Origin: Thalassospiraceae bacterium
GTDB taxonomy: Bacteria; Pseudomonadota; Alphaproteobacteria; Rhodospirillales; Magnetovibrionaceae
Assembly (NCBI GenBank): GCA_030637205.1
Contig: DAOVVL010000054.1
Location: 1 to 9,112, forward strand
Direction of reading: 5' to 3'
Length of the DNA: 9,112 nucleotides
The position numbers were made by a program, and so were the translations under genes. Below the pieces are notes generated by a model that worked only from the letters and a program-made list of their open reading frames with translations, did not search any database and was not told the DNA's origin. Positions 1-5,742 of the stretch are shown piece after piece (positions within the stretch are counted from its first letter, which is position 1; every line of letters starts with the position of its first letter).

Positions 1-1
1 A

Positions 2-220
2 GCCCCAACACAGGCAGGCGCACAAGGCGCGCCACAGGCCGCCGCAAGTGCCACAACACAGGCCACAACAAAGGCCCCGGTACAGGCCAGCAGCGCACCG
101 GCACGTACCGCTGGCGGCGCCACGGGGCAAACCCCAACAGCGGGCGGGGCCGCCGCCGCCACATCTGGCAGTGGCACAGCACCGCCCAGTTCTTCCACCG
201 CGAGAGCATCCCCCCCTTAA
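2..220 (+). CDS. 3' end of an Ala/Thr/Pro/Gln-rich frame, probably the upstream part of the FliK-like gene
   Basis: This frame is open from the window edge and ends at TAA 218-220. Its 72 visible residues are almost only Ala, Thr, Gln, Pro, Gly and Ser, with no hydrophobic core, so it is a disordered linker and not a folded domain. Such linkers are typical of FliK, joining the exported N-terminal part to the folded C-terminal part. The FliK-like frame that follows is in the same reading phase. Only three codons (ACC ACG GTT) separate this stop from its first possible start, TTG 230. The simplest reading is one gene split by a nonsense codon, for example CAA to TAA. The alternative is a separate upstream protein that happens to end here. 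The 5' end lies outside the window. Confidence 0.45.
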   Translation, partial: APTQAGAQGAPQAAASATTQATTKAPVQASSAPARTAGGATGQTPTAGGAAAATSGSGTAPPSSSTARASPP

Positions 221-229
221 ACCACGGTT

Positions 230-1213
230 TTGCCGGCAGGATCGCGTTTATCGCTTCAGGTGGTGCGCGTTGATGCGCCCAGCGGTGCGCCGGTGTCTGC
301 CAGTTCCGCCCAGCCCGGTGCCACGCCTGCCCTGTTGGCCAAGGGTGGCATCATCAACGCAACGGTGGTCGGGCGGACCGCCGGCGGCCAGCCGATCATC
401 CAGACCCCCGGCGCGACGATTGCGTTGGATGGGCGAGGCGCTATTGCCATCGGTTCCAAAATCACCCTTGAAATCCTGACCGACCCCGCCGCCGCCAAGC
501 CGCCCGCTGCGGCGTCGGCCATTCTTCGCGCCGGGGCGGGGGAAGCATTGTTTCGCGCAACCGGGTGGAACACCTTGGCCCAGGCCTTAAGCACTCTTGA
601 AAATGCCGACCCTGCGCGTTTTCAACAAGTGGTGCAAAACACGCTGCCGCAACCGGGAACCAAACTGGGGGCGCAGCTTTTATTTTTCCTGACCGCACTT
701 CGTGGCGGTGACTTGCGCAGTTGGCTGGGCGAAGCCCCATCGAAGCTGGTTGAACGCGAACGACCGGGAACGCTGGCACGCCTTGGCGGCGAATTTCAGA
801 TGATGAGCAAAGCGGCCGGTGAACCGTCGGCAGGTGACTGGCGGCTGGCACTGATCCCGTTGTATAATCATGAACGGGTCGAACAAATCCGCTTGTTCCA
901 ACGCCGGGCCAAACAAAACGACACGGAAGATGAGTCTGGGAGCAAACGCTTCGTTCTGGATTTCACTTTGACAAGGCTGGGCCACTTTCAAATCGACGGA
1001 CTGGTCAAGGCCGATAACAGCCGGGTTGATTTAATCATCCGCACAGAACGCCCCCTGGATCACAAGGTGCAAGTTGAAATCGGCCAAATCTATAACGCCG
1101 CCGCCGAGTTAACCGGAATTGGCGGTGGCGTCGCCTTTCAGGCGGCACCCGGAAACTTTATCGAATTCCCGCCCCTTGACCCGGCCGAGGCCCGCGACGG
1201 GCTAATCGTCTAA
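230..1213 (+). CDS. fliK: FliK-like flagellar hook-length control protein, C-terminal portion
   Basis: FliK proteins are secreted through the flagellar export apparatus, measure the hook and switch export specificity by contacting FlhB. Residues 1-85 contain two beta-rich blocks of the kind 'LPAGSRLSLQVVRV' and 'GRTAGGQPIIQTPGATIAL ... GSKITLEIL', a pattern I associate with the middle region of alphaproteobacterial FliK-like proteins. Residues 239-310 resemble the Flg_hook (FliK C-terminal) domain: a 'DFTLTRLGHFQIDGLV' strand pair, then 'VDLIIRTERPL' and a Gly-rich end. The first possible start is TTG 230, with no Shine-Dalgarno sequence before it. The protein would then begin in the middle of a beta-strand block, so translation probably starts further upstream and the TAA at 218-220 interrupts the gene. 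The T-fold gene follows after 12 bases, suggesting an operon. The family assignment is by pattern only; fliK is the best symbol but not certain. Confidence 0.6.
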   Translation: MPAGSRLSLQVVRVDAPSGAPVSASSAQPGATPALLAKGGIINATVVGRTAGGQPIIQTPGATIALDGRGAIAIGSKITLEILTDPAAAKPPAAASAILRAGAGEALFRATGWNTLAQALSTLENADPARFQQVVQNTLPQPGTKLGAQLLFFLTALRGGDLRSWLGEAPSKLVERERPGTLARLGGEFQMMSKAAGEPSAGDWRLALIPLYNHERVEQIRLFQRRAKQNDTEDESGSKRFVLDFTLTRLGHFQIDGLVKADNSRVDLIIRTERPLDHKVQVEIGQIYNAAAELTGIGGGVAFQAAPGNFIEFPPLDPAEARDGLIV

Positions 1214-1225
1214 AAGGAAACCACG

Positions 1226-1621
1226 ATGGACCTGCAAAGCAGACGCGCTCTTTTGAAAAACAAGGCAAACCCGGACCCCCGGCTTGACTATCTGGTGTTT
1301 CTTGAAGGCCACCTTGCGGGCACCGAAGTGATGCGAACATCGATCCTGTTGCGCTATGTGCCGGGCAAAATGATTTTGGATACCCACGCGTTCGGGGTGT
1401 ATCTCGATACCCTGTCCGGCCTGAACCTGGAAACGCCGGAAGATATTGCCGTGACCTTGTTGTCTGACATCACCAACGAACTATTGCCCCGCTGGGCGCA
1501 GGTTGAAGTCCATGCGCCTGACGTTCACCACGCCGCGGTAGACGTTCACGGGGTGGTGCTGGAAGAACGCCAACCCAACTGGGACAACCCCGCACTGCTG
1601 GGTCGCCTGAAACCTTTATAA
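1226..1621 (+). CDS. QueF-like tunnelling-fold (T-fold) protein lacking the catalytic cysteine
   Basis: This 131-residue protein starts at ATG 1226 with a good Shine-Dalgarno (AGGA at 1215-1218), 12 bases after the FliK-like stop. Residues 39-60 ('SILLRYVPGKMILDTHAFGVYL') line up with the QueF strand 'YISYIPDEKMVESKSLKLYL'. Residues 70-93 ('TPEDIAVTLLSDI ... PRWAQV') line up with the QueF helix 'FHEDCMNIIMNDL ... PRYIEV'. QueF reduces preQ0 to preQ1 in queuosine synthesis using Cys55, Asp62 and the His96/Glu97 pair (Bacillus numbering). In my hand alignment the Cys position is His29, Asp62 is Met36 and His96 is Pro71, while Glu97 is kept as Glu72. The whole protein contains no cysteine, so the QueF thioimide chemistry is not possible. 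I infer a repurposed T-fold, perhaps binding a purine or pterin-like ligand or acting structurally. The link to flagella comes only from gene order. The fold call is moderately confident; the function is unknown. Confidence 0.6.
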   Translation: MDLQSRRALLKNKANPDPRLDYLVFLEGHLAGTEVMRTSILLRYVPGKMILDTHAFGVYLDTLSGLNLETPEDIAVTLLSDITNELLPRWAQVEVHAPDVHHAAVDVHGVVLEERQPNWDNPALLGRLKPL

Positions 1622-1642
1622 ATTACATTGAAAAGCGTGCGC

Positions 1643-2032
1643 TTAGCCCAGCTTGGAGGCCTTGCGGGTGCGGTGCATATTCAGGCCGATCTCATCAAGC
1701 ACGGCCTGTTCGCGCCGGTTGGCCTCTTCGCGATCGCGCCGTTCGCGATTGCTTTGAACGGTTTCGTATTTTTTCAGCTCGCGAAACGCTTCCGCCAACT
1801 CTTCACGTGCCATCAAGATAACCTGTTCCATCTGGGCGATAGAATTTACCAGATTTTCACGGCGTTCGCGCGCGACCTTGGCAAAATTGGCAAAGGACAG
1901 CCCGCCCTCTGTGGGGTGTTCGGCAGCGGATTTTTTCTCGGCCACAACCTTTTCGTCCAGACGTTTGATCTGTTGACGCAGCTCATCTTGCAGGCTTTGC
2001 AGCTCGGCAACTTTGCGTCGTTTTTCGTCCAC
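1643..2032 (-). CDS. fliJ: FliJ, flagellar export apparatus coiled-coil protein
   Basis: FliJ is a small cytoplasmic coiled-coil protein that sits in the FliI hexamer like a central stalk, links it to the export gate and recycles chaperones. The reading frame is almost entirely charged helix (for example 'DEKRRKVAELQSLQDELRQQ' and 'ERRENLVNSIAQMEQVILMA'), 129 residues from GTG 2032, slightly short for the family. The frame stays open for 16 codons further upstream and encodes 'LAANIKNLIRLHEWNV' just before DEKRR. This is the expected FliJ N-terminus (compare the usual 'LIRLH.W.VDEKRR'). The true start is therefore probably CTG 2077, with GAGGG eight bases before it, or possibly ATC 2065; an in-frame TGA at 2081-2083 blocks anything earlier. 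The coordinates given use the first conventional start. It lies downstream of fliI in the same direction, and its 3' end converges on the T-fold gene with 21 bases between. Confidence 0.85.
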   Translation of the reverse strand: MDEKRRKVAELQSLQDELRQQIKRLDEKVVAEKKSAAEHPTEGGLSFANFAKVARERRENLVNSIAQMEQVILMAREELAEAFRELKKYETVQSNRERRDREEANRREQAVLDEIGLNMHRTRKASKLG

Positions 2033-2156
2033 GTTCCATTCGTGAAGACGGATCAGATTTTTGATATTAGCAGCCAGTTTTCAAGCCCTCATGTGCACGT
2101 TTTTGTATTGTGCTTGGCTTCATTGTGGCCCGCTGAGCATGAAGAAACCCCTAATC

Positions 2157-3848
2157 TCAGGTGCCTTTTTCAGGTTTTGCCGCGGGCTTGGCTTTCTCCT
2201 TAGCCGTATCTTGCGTATCGACTTCCGCTTTCGGTTCAGGGCCCGGCACCGCAGGGGGCTGGGGCTGGGGAACCGGCATAACCTGTTCCAGGTTCGGGTC
2301 GATCTGATGGGGCGGCGGTGCAACCGGTGCATCGCTCACCCCAGGCGCAGGCTGAGCGGCCGGCTGGGCGGTCGGCTGAGCGGTTGTCTGAGGCACCGGC
2401 GCTGCATTAGGTGCAGGTTGTGGGAATGGTTGTGGGACTGGCTGAACTGCGGGCTGAACTGCGGCTTGCGCCGCAGGGGGTTGTGCCGGGTTTGCAGGCG
2501 CGGGCGGGGCCTGGCCGGGATCGGGCATTTGCAGCACTTCGGCCAGCAGCGCATAGCTTTGCTCAAGATTGGTATGCTCAGACTTGGTTTGGGCGAGAAA
2601 GTTTTCAAGCCCTTCGTGGAAGAATATGGCCTCGTCCACGGCCGGGTCGCTGCCTTGGCGGTAGGCACCCAAACGGATCAGCTCTGCCATATCCTCATAG
2701 GTGGCCATCAGTCTTTTGGCGCGATTAATCAGTGCGTTTTCTTCATCGCTATTACAGTCCGGCATGGTTCTGGAAATGCTTTTCAACACGTTTACCGCCG
2801 GATGGCGCCCACGTTCTGCAATGGAACGATCCAGCACCACATGGCCGTCAATAATGCCGCGCACCGCATCGGCCACCGGTTCATTGTGGTCGTCGCCTTC
2901 GACCAACACCGTAAACAGGCCGGTGATGGTGCCTTGTTCATCGGTGCCGGGGCCGGCGCGTTCCAGCAAGCGCGGCAATTCAGCAAAGACCGACGGCGTA
3001 TAACCTTTACTGGCGGGCGGTTCACCAACCGAAAGTGAAATTTCACGCTGCGCCATGGCAAAACGTGTGATGGAATCCATCAGGCACAGGACATCCTTGT
3101 TGCGATCGCGAAAATATTCCGCCACCGCCATTGTGGTATAGGCCGCTTGCCTGCGAACCAGGGGCGGTTCGTTGGACGTCGCCACCACCACCACCGAACG
3201 CTTGAGCCCCTCTTCGCCCAGATCGTCTTCGATAAATTCACGGGCCTCGCGGCCGCGCTCGCCGATCATGCCGATGACGCTGACCTCGGCGCTGGTATGG
3301 CGCGCCATCATCGACAACAACGACGACTTGCCCACGCCGGAGCCGGAAAAGATGCCCATGCGCTGGCCTTTGCACACCGTTAAAAATGCATTCATGGAAC
3401 GCACACCTAAATTGATCTTGCCCTTAACGCGTTTGCGCATCTGGGCGGGTGGCGGTTGGTTCTGTACCGGGTATGCGAGAGAGCCGGTGGGCAGCGGGCC
3501 TTTGCCGTCTATCGGTTCGCCAAAAGCGTTGATAACCCGGCCGAGCCACGCAGGATCGGGATAGATCACCGGTTCACTGGAGCCAATTTCGACCTTGTTG
3601 CCGAGGCTGACGCCTTCCAATGGGCCGAACGGCATCAACAGTGCGCGATCAGATCGAAAGCCCACCACTTCACACGCAATCAGCCGATTGGCACGGGCCA
3701 CGATGTGGCAGTGATCGCCAATGGAAAAACTGCCCTCAACCCCTTCGACCTCGACCATCAGGCCGATCACGCCCGAAACCTGTCCGTAGACCTGAAAATC
3801 GGGCAGACGTTCGACCTCGTTGATGATGTTATTGACGAATATTGTCAC
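2157..3848 (-). CDS. fliI: FliI, flagellar export-specific ATPase, with a long Pro/Gln-rich C-terminal tail
   Basis: FliI is the F1-beta-like ATPase that powers the early steps of flagellar type III export, forming a hexamer with FliJ (and FliH) at the base of the basal body. Residues 1-90 form the beta-barrel N-domain ('VYGQVSGVIGLMVEVEGVEG'). The Walker A motif GSGVGKSS is at 169-176 (Lys174), the catalytic Glu is Glu197 in GERGREAREF, and Walker B ends at Asp258 in VLCLMDS. The segment 'EPPASKGYTPSVFAELPRLL' around 277-295 is diagnostic of FliI and other type III ATPases. The folded core ends near residue 441, the normal family length, and is followed by about 122 low-complexity residues. 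Translation starts at GTG 3848 with GAGG about five bases upstream; no ATG, GTG or TTG precedes it in frame. It is probably co-transcribed with fliJ and divergent from ctrA. Confidence 0.97.
   Translation of the reverse strand: MTIFVNNIINEVERLPDFQVYGQVSGVIGLMVEVEGVEGSFSIGDHCHIVARANRLIACEVVGFRSDRALLMPFGPLEGVSLGNKVEIGSSEPVIYPDPAWLGRVINAFGEPIDGKGPLPTGSLAYPVQNQPPPAQMRKRVKGKINLGVRSMNAFLTVCKGQRMGIFSGSGVGKSSLLSMMARHTSAEVSVIGMIGERGREAREFIEDDLGEEGLKRSVVVVATSNEPPLVRRQAAYTTMAVAEYFRDRNKDVLCLMDSITRFAMAQREISLSVGEPPASKGYTPSVFAELPRLLERAGPGTDEQGTITGLFTVLVEGDDHNEPVADAVRGIIDGHVVLDRSIAERGRHPAVNVLKSISRTMPDCNSDEENALINRAKRLMATYEDMAELIRLGAYRQGSDPAVDEAIFFHEGLENFLAQTKSEHTNLEQSYALLAEVLQMPDPGQAPPAPANPAQPPAAQAAVQPAVQPVPQPFPQPAPNAAPVPQTTAQPTAQPAAQPAPGVSDAPVAPPPHQIDPNLEQVMPVPQPQPPAVPGPEPKAEVDTQDTAKEKAKPAAKPEKGT
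2160..2525 (-). repeat. Low-complexity coding repeat: Pro/Gln/Ala-rich tail of FliI
   Basis: FliI residues 442-563 are made of degenerate short units such as AQP, VQP, PQP and TAQPTAQPAAQP. They then pass through a less repetitive stretch (HQIDPNLEQV) to a charged Lys/Glu-rich end (KEKAKPAAKPEKGT). At DNA level the units recur imperfectly, for example 'ggctgaactgcgggctgaactgc' like repeats around 2440-2465 on the + strand, consistent with slippage or repeat expansion. The tail is predicted to be disordered. Long open frames on the opposite strand here are by-products of the repeat composition. Confidence 0.8.
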
Positions 3849-3984
3849 CGGTCCTCGCTTGGATCTGCGGGCAATTCCTGAAAAAAGGTAATAATTTGAC
3901 CCAGTTGGTGGTTTATTTTTTTATCTTACACCCTTATTGGGCCCAGCCGAAATGCTCAAAAAACGCTGATTTCTGCCAAAAATG

Positions 3985-3996
3985 CCCTAATTAGGG
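3985..3996. promoter_or_regulatory. Perfect 12-base palindrome, possible operator
   Basis: CCCTAATTAGGG is a perfect inverted repeat with no spacer, centred about 100 bases upstream of the ctrA start and about 140 bases upstream of the fliI start. A dimeric regulator could bind it. I do not recognise it as a site of a specific family. Confidence 0.35.
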
Positions 3997-4031
3997 AAAA
4001 ATAAGCCAAAAAAACACTATCACTTGCCATC

Positions 4032-4060
4032 TTGAATGATATCTCTACTACATCTATGGT
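4032..4060 (+). promoter_or_regulatory. Candidate sigma70-type promoter for ctrA
   Basis: A -35-like TTGAAT at 4032-4037 and a -10-like TATGGT at 4055-4060 are separated by 17 bases. Each matches the consensus at four of six positions. Transcription would begin near 4067, leaving a leader of about 26 bases that contains the Shine-Dalgarno sequence. An A-rich stretch lies just upstream. This is a motif match only. Confidence 0.35.
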
Positions 4061-4063
4061 TAA
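4056..4063 (-). promoter_or_regulatory. CtrA-type half-site overlapping the ctrA promoter
   Basis: ATGGTTAA is the reverse complement of TTAACCAT, one of the two motifs described for Caulobacter CtrA (the other is TTAA-N7-TTAA). It overlaps the candidate -10 element, so CtrA bound here would be expected to repress its own gene. Eight-base matches are common by chance, so this is suggestive only. Confidence 0.35.
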
Positions 4064-4075
4064 CGCAGGGTATAT

Positions 4076-4083
4076 GGAGGGAG
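4076..4083 (+). promoter_or_regulatory. Ribosome binding site that fixes the ctrA start
   Basis: GGAGGGAG ends nine bases before ATG 4093, whose product begins MRVLLVEDD exactly as Caulobacter CtrA does. This rules out the in-frame ATG at 4036, which would add 19 residues not seen in CtrA and overlaps the promoter. Confidence 0.75.
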
Positions 4084-4092
4084 TTTCCGCTA

Positions 4093-4803
4093 ATGCGCGT
4101 TCTTCTGGTTGAAGACGATCAAGCTACTGCGAAAAGCGTAGAACTGATGCTGAAGGCGACCGGTATGGTCGTCGATGCCACCGATTTGGGCGAAGATGGC
4201 CTGGAAATCGGCAAGCTCTACGATTATGACATCATCATCTTAGATCTGATGTTGCCGGACATGGACGGCCTGGAGGTATTGCGCAGGCTGCGCGATGCGC
4301 GGGTTGAAACACCGGTGCTGATCCTTTCGGGATTGAGTGAGTCGGAAATGAAGGTCAAGGGTCTCGGCAGTGGTGCCGACGATTATCTGACCAAGCCGTT
4401 CGATAAGGCTGAATTGCTGGCACGCATTCAGGCCATTGTTCGGCGTTCTCAGGGCCACGCCCAGTCGATTATTTATACCGGCAAGCTGACGGTGAATCTG
4501 GATACCAGCACGGTCGAGGTCGGCGGACAGTCTGTTCACCTGACCGGCAAGGAATATGGAATTCTTGAACTGCTGTCGTTGCGCAAAGGCACGACGCTAA
4601 CCAAGGAAATGTTCCTCAACCATCTTTACGGTGGCATGGACGAACCGGAACTGAAAATTATCGATGTGTTCATCTGCAAGCTGCGCAAGAAGCTGGCCGA
4701 GGCCACCGAAGGCGAAAGCTATATCGAAACCGTATGGGGGCGTGGCTACGTTCTGCGTGACCCTGACGAACAAACCCATGAGGCCCGCGAAGCAAGCGCA
4801 TAA
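4093..4803 (+). CDS. ctrA: CtrA, cell-cycle and motility response regulator
   Basis: CtrA is an OmpR-family DNA-binding response regulator, phosphorylated through the CckA-ChpT phosphorelay. It blocks replication initiation in Caulobacter and activates flagellar and chemotaxis genes; in several Rhodospirillales motility is its main role. The 236-residue product has a receiver domain at 1-120 with acidic pocket Glu7/Asp8/Asp9, phosphoacceptor Asp51 (LDLMLPD) and the switch lysine in YLTKPF. The winged-helix domain spans about 125-228. The 'KEYGILELLSLRKGTTLTKE' and 'FLNHLYGGMDEPELKIIDVF' stretches are essentially identical to Caulobacter CtrA, as is 'ETVWGRGYVLRDP'. The C-terminus ends in two alanines within EAREASA, like the Ala-Ala end of Caulobacter CtrA needed for ClpXP proteolysis, although here it is Ser-Ala at the very end. 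The gene is divergent from fliI and is followed by a strong terminator. Confidence 0.97.
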   Translation: MRVLLVEDDQATAKSVELMLKATGMVVDATDLGEDGLEIGKLYDYDIIILDLMLPDMDGLEVLRRLRDARVETPVLILSGLSESEMKVKGLGSGADDYLTKPFDKAELLARIQAIVRRSQGHAQSIIYTGKLTVNLDTSTVEVGGQSVHLTGKEYGILELLSLRKGTTLTKEMFLNHLYGGMDEPELKIIDVFICKLRKKLAEATEGESYIETVWGRGYVLRDPDEQTHEAREASA

Positions 4804-4838
4804 CATCTGCATTTGCCGCGACCCGATTAATCATAACT

Positions 4839-4878
4839 AAAAGCGCATCCGTTTCATTCGGGTGCGCTTTTTATTATT
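4839..4878 (+). terminator. Rho-independent terminator after ctrA
   Basis: A stem of about 13 base pairs (AAAAGCGCATCCG at 4839-4851 with CGGGTGCGCTTTT at 4859-4871, one G-U pair) closes a seven-base loop and runs into TTTTTATTATT. It begins 35 bases after the ctrA stop. It also lies 28 bases beyond the cheR stop on the other strand, so it may act in both directions, although the U-tract is better on the + strand. Confidence 0.9.
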
Positions 4879-4905
4879 CGGCACAGCAGTGACCCTTGGA
4901 TGTGC

Positions 4906-5739
4906 TTATCCAGCTACGCTGTCGATGCATTCTGTTTTCCGATAGACGCCGCGAACATCCGGCACCGGGATAAAGTCTTCGCAGATGCCCATGGTTGATT
5001 CCGAGCCGCCTAAAAACAGCGCGCCGTCATTGACCAGAGCTGAGCGCAGACCTTCAAGAACACTACGTTTGGTATCAAGATCAAAATAAATCAAAACATT
5101 GCGGCAAAAAATTACGTCAAACTTGCCCACAGATTTAATGCTTTCGAGCAAGTTTAAATATTCGAACCTGACCATGTTGCGAATTTGATCGCTTAATTGC
5201 CAGTAATCGCCATCTTGCACAAAATGCTTAAGCAACATTTCAACCGGCAATCCGCGTTGAACCTCAAACTGAGTAAAGATTGCTTTTCTGGCGCGTTCCA
5301 GAATGTCGTGCGAAATATCGGTGGCAACTATCTCGGCCTTCCAGCCGGCCAGTCGATTTTGTTCTTGATGCAGTATCATGGCCAGTGAATAGGGTTCCTG
5401 ACCGCTGGAACAGGCGGCACACCAGATGCGAAACTTGCGTTTATCTTTTCTGCGTTCCAGCAACATTGGCAAAATCTGCTGACGAAACAGATCAAACGGA
5501 CTGTCATCCCTGAAAAAAAGCGATTCATTCGTCGTCATCGCCTCGGTAACATCAACGGCCAGTATTTCATTTTCGCCGCACCGAAGTATTTCAATGACAT
5601 CGGGAATCGTTTTAAGCCCGTGGCTGTGTACGACCGGCAACAGACGGGTATCGATCAAATACTTTTTATCTGGGGTAATCACAAGGCCCGACCGTCCCTG
5701 CAGGAAGTCTTTCAGAAATTCAAAATCGCGGGGGCCCAT
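4906..5739 (-). CDS. cheR: CheR, chemotaxis receptor methyltransferase
   Basis: CheR transfers methyl groups from S-adenosylmethionine to glutamates of chemoreceptors, the slow arm of adaptation opposed by CheB. The 277-residue product has the helical N-domain at 1-75 ('ITPDKKYLIDTRLLPVV'), the 'TNESLFFRD' motif at 70-78, the SAM-binding 'WCAACSSGQEPYSLAM' at 106-121, a second acidic SAM contact around 'VATDIS' (138-143), and 'VIFCRNVLIYFD' at 209-220. Length is normal for the family. The start ATG 5737-5739 lies three bases after the cheB stop and has only a weak Shine-Dalgarno (AGAAAA), so translation is likely coupled to cheB. It is the last gene of the chemotaxis cluster and ends before the bidirectional hairpin. 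Confidence 0.97.
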   Translation of the reverse strand: MGPRDFEFLKDFLQGRSGLVITPDKKYLIDTRLLPVVHSHGLKTIPDVIEILRCGENEILAVDVTEAMTTNESLFFRDDSPFDLFRQQILPMLLERRKDKRKFRIWCAACSSGQEPYSLAMILHQEQNRLAGWKAEIVATDISHDILERARKAIFTQFEVQRGLPVEMLLKHFVQDGDYWQLSDQIRNMVRFEYLNLLESIKSVGKFDVIFCRNVLIYFDLDTKRSVLEGLRSALVNDGALFLGGSESTMGICEDFIPVPDVRGVYRKTECIDSVAG

Positions 5740-5742
5740 CGA

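Larger units (their letters stand above)
3849..4092. promoter_or_regulatory. Divergent fliI / ctrA intergenic region
   Basis: These 244 bases separate the divergent starts of fliI and ctrA and are clearly more AT-rich than the genes around them. They contain four A-tracts (3958-3963, 3978-3982, 3997-4001, 4008-4014), a perfect palindrome, a T-rich run at 3912-3922, a candidate ctrA promoter and a CtrA-type half-site. I found no GANTC (CcrM methylation) site and no convincing sigma54 or sigma28 promoter for fliI. No small ORF with a plausible ribosome binding site was seen. Confidence 0.7.

Noticed and set aside
48..479. Open frame of 143 codons at the start of the + strand
   Set aside because: Arg/Pro-rich composition from reading the Ala/Thr/Pro linker and FliK-like region out of phase; no ribosome binding site and no family resemblance.
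1622..1650. Small inverted repeat AAGCG-TG-CGCTT between the convergent T-fold gene and fliJ
   Set aside because: The loop is too small, the stem at most four to five pairs and there is no U-tract, so it is not a credible terminator.
1628..2203. + strand open frame of 191 codons opposite fliJ
   Set aside because: Phe-rich shadow of the Lys/Glu-rich coiled coil of FliJ on the other strand.
2061..3038. Long + strand open frame (325 codons) opposite fliI
   Set aside because: It is antisense to a certain FliI. Its product is rich in Arg, Gly, Cys and His with no recognisable domain, and the openness comes from the repetitive Pro/Gln tail and GC-biased codons on the other strand.
3955..3985. TTGGCAGAAATCAGCG on the minus strand as a sigma54 promoter for fliI
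   Set aside because: The GG and GC elements are nine bases apart instead of ten, and the rest of the consensus is absent.
4036..4092. Upstream in-frame ATG for ctrA adding 19 residues
   Set aside because: The added residues are absent from known CtrA, there is no ribosome binding site before ATG 4036, and the strong Shine-Dalgarno sits before ATG 4093.
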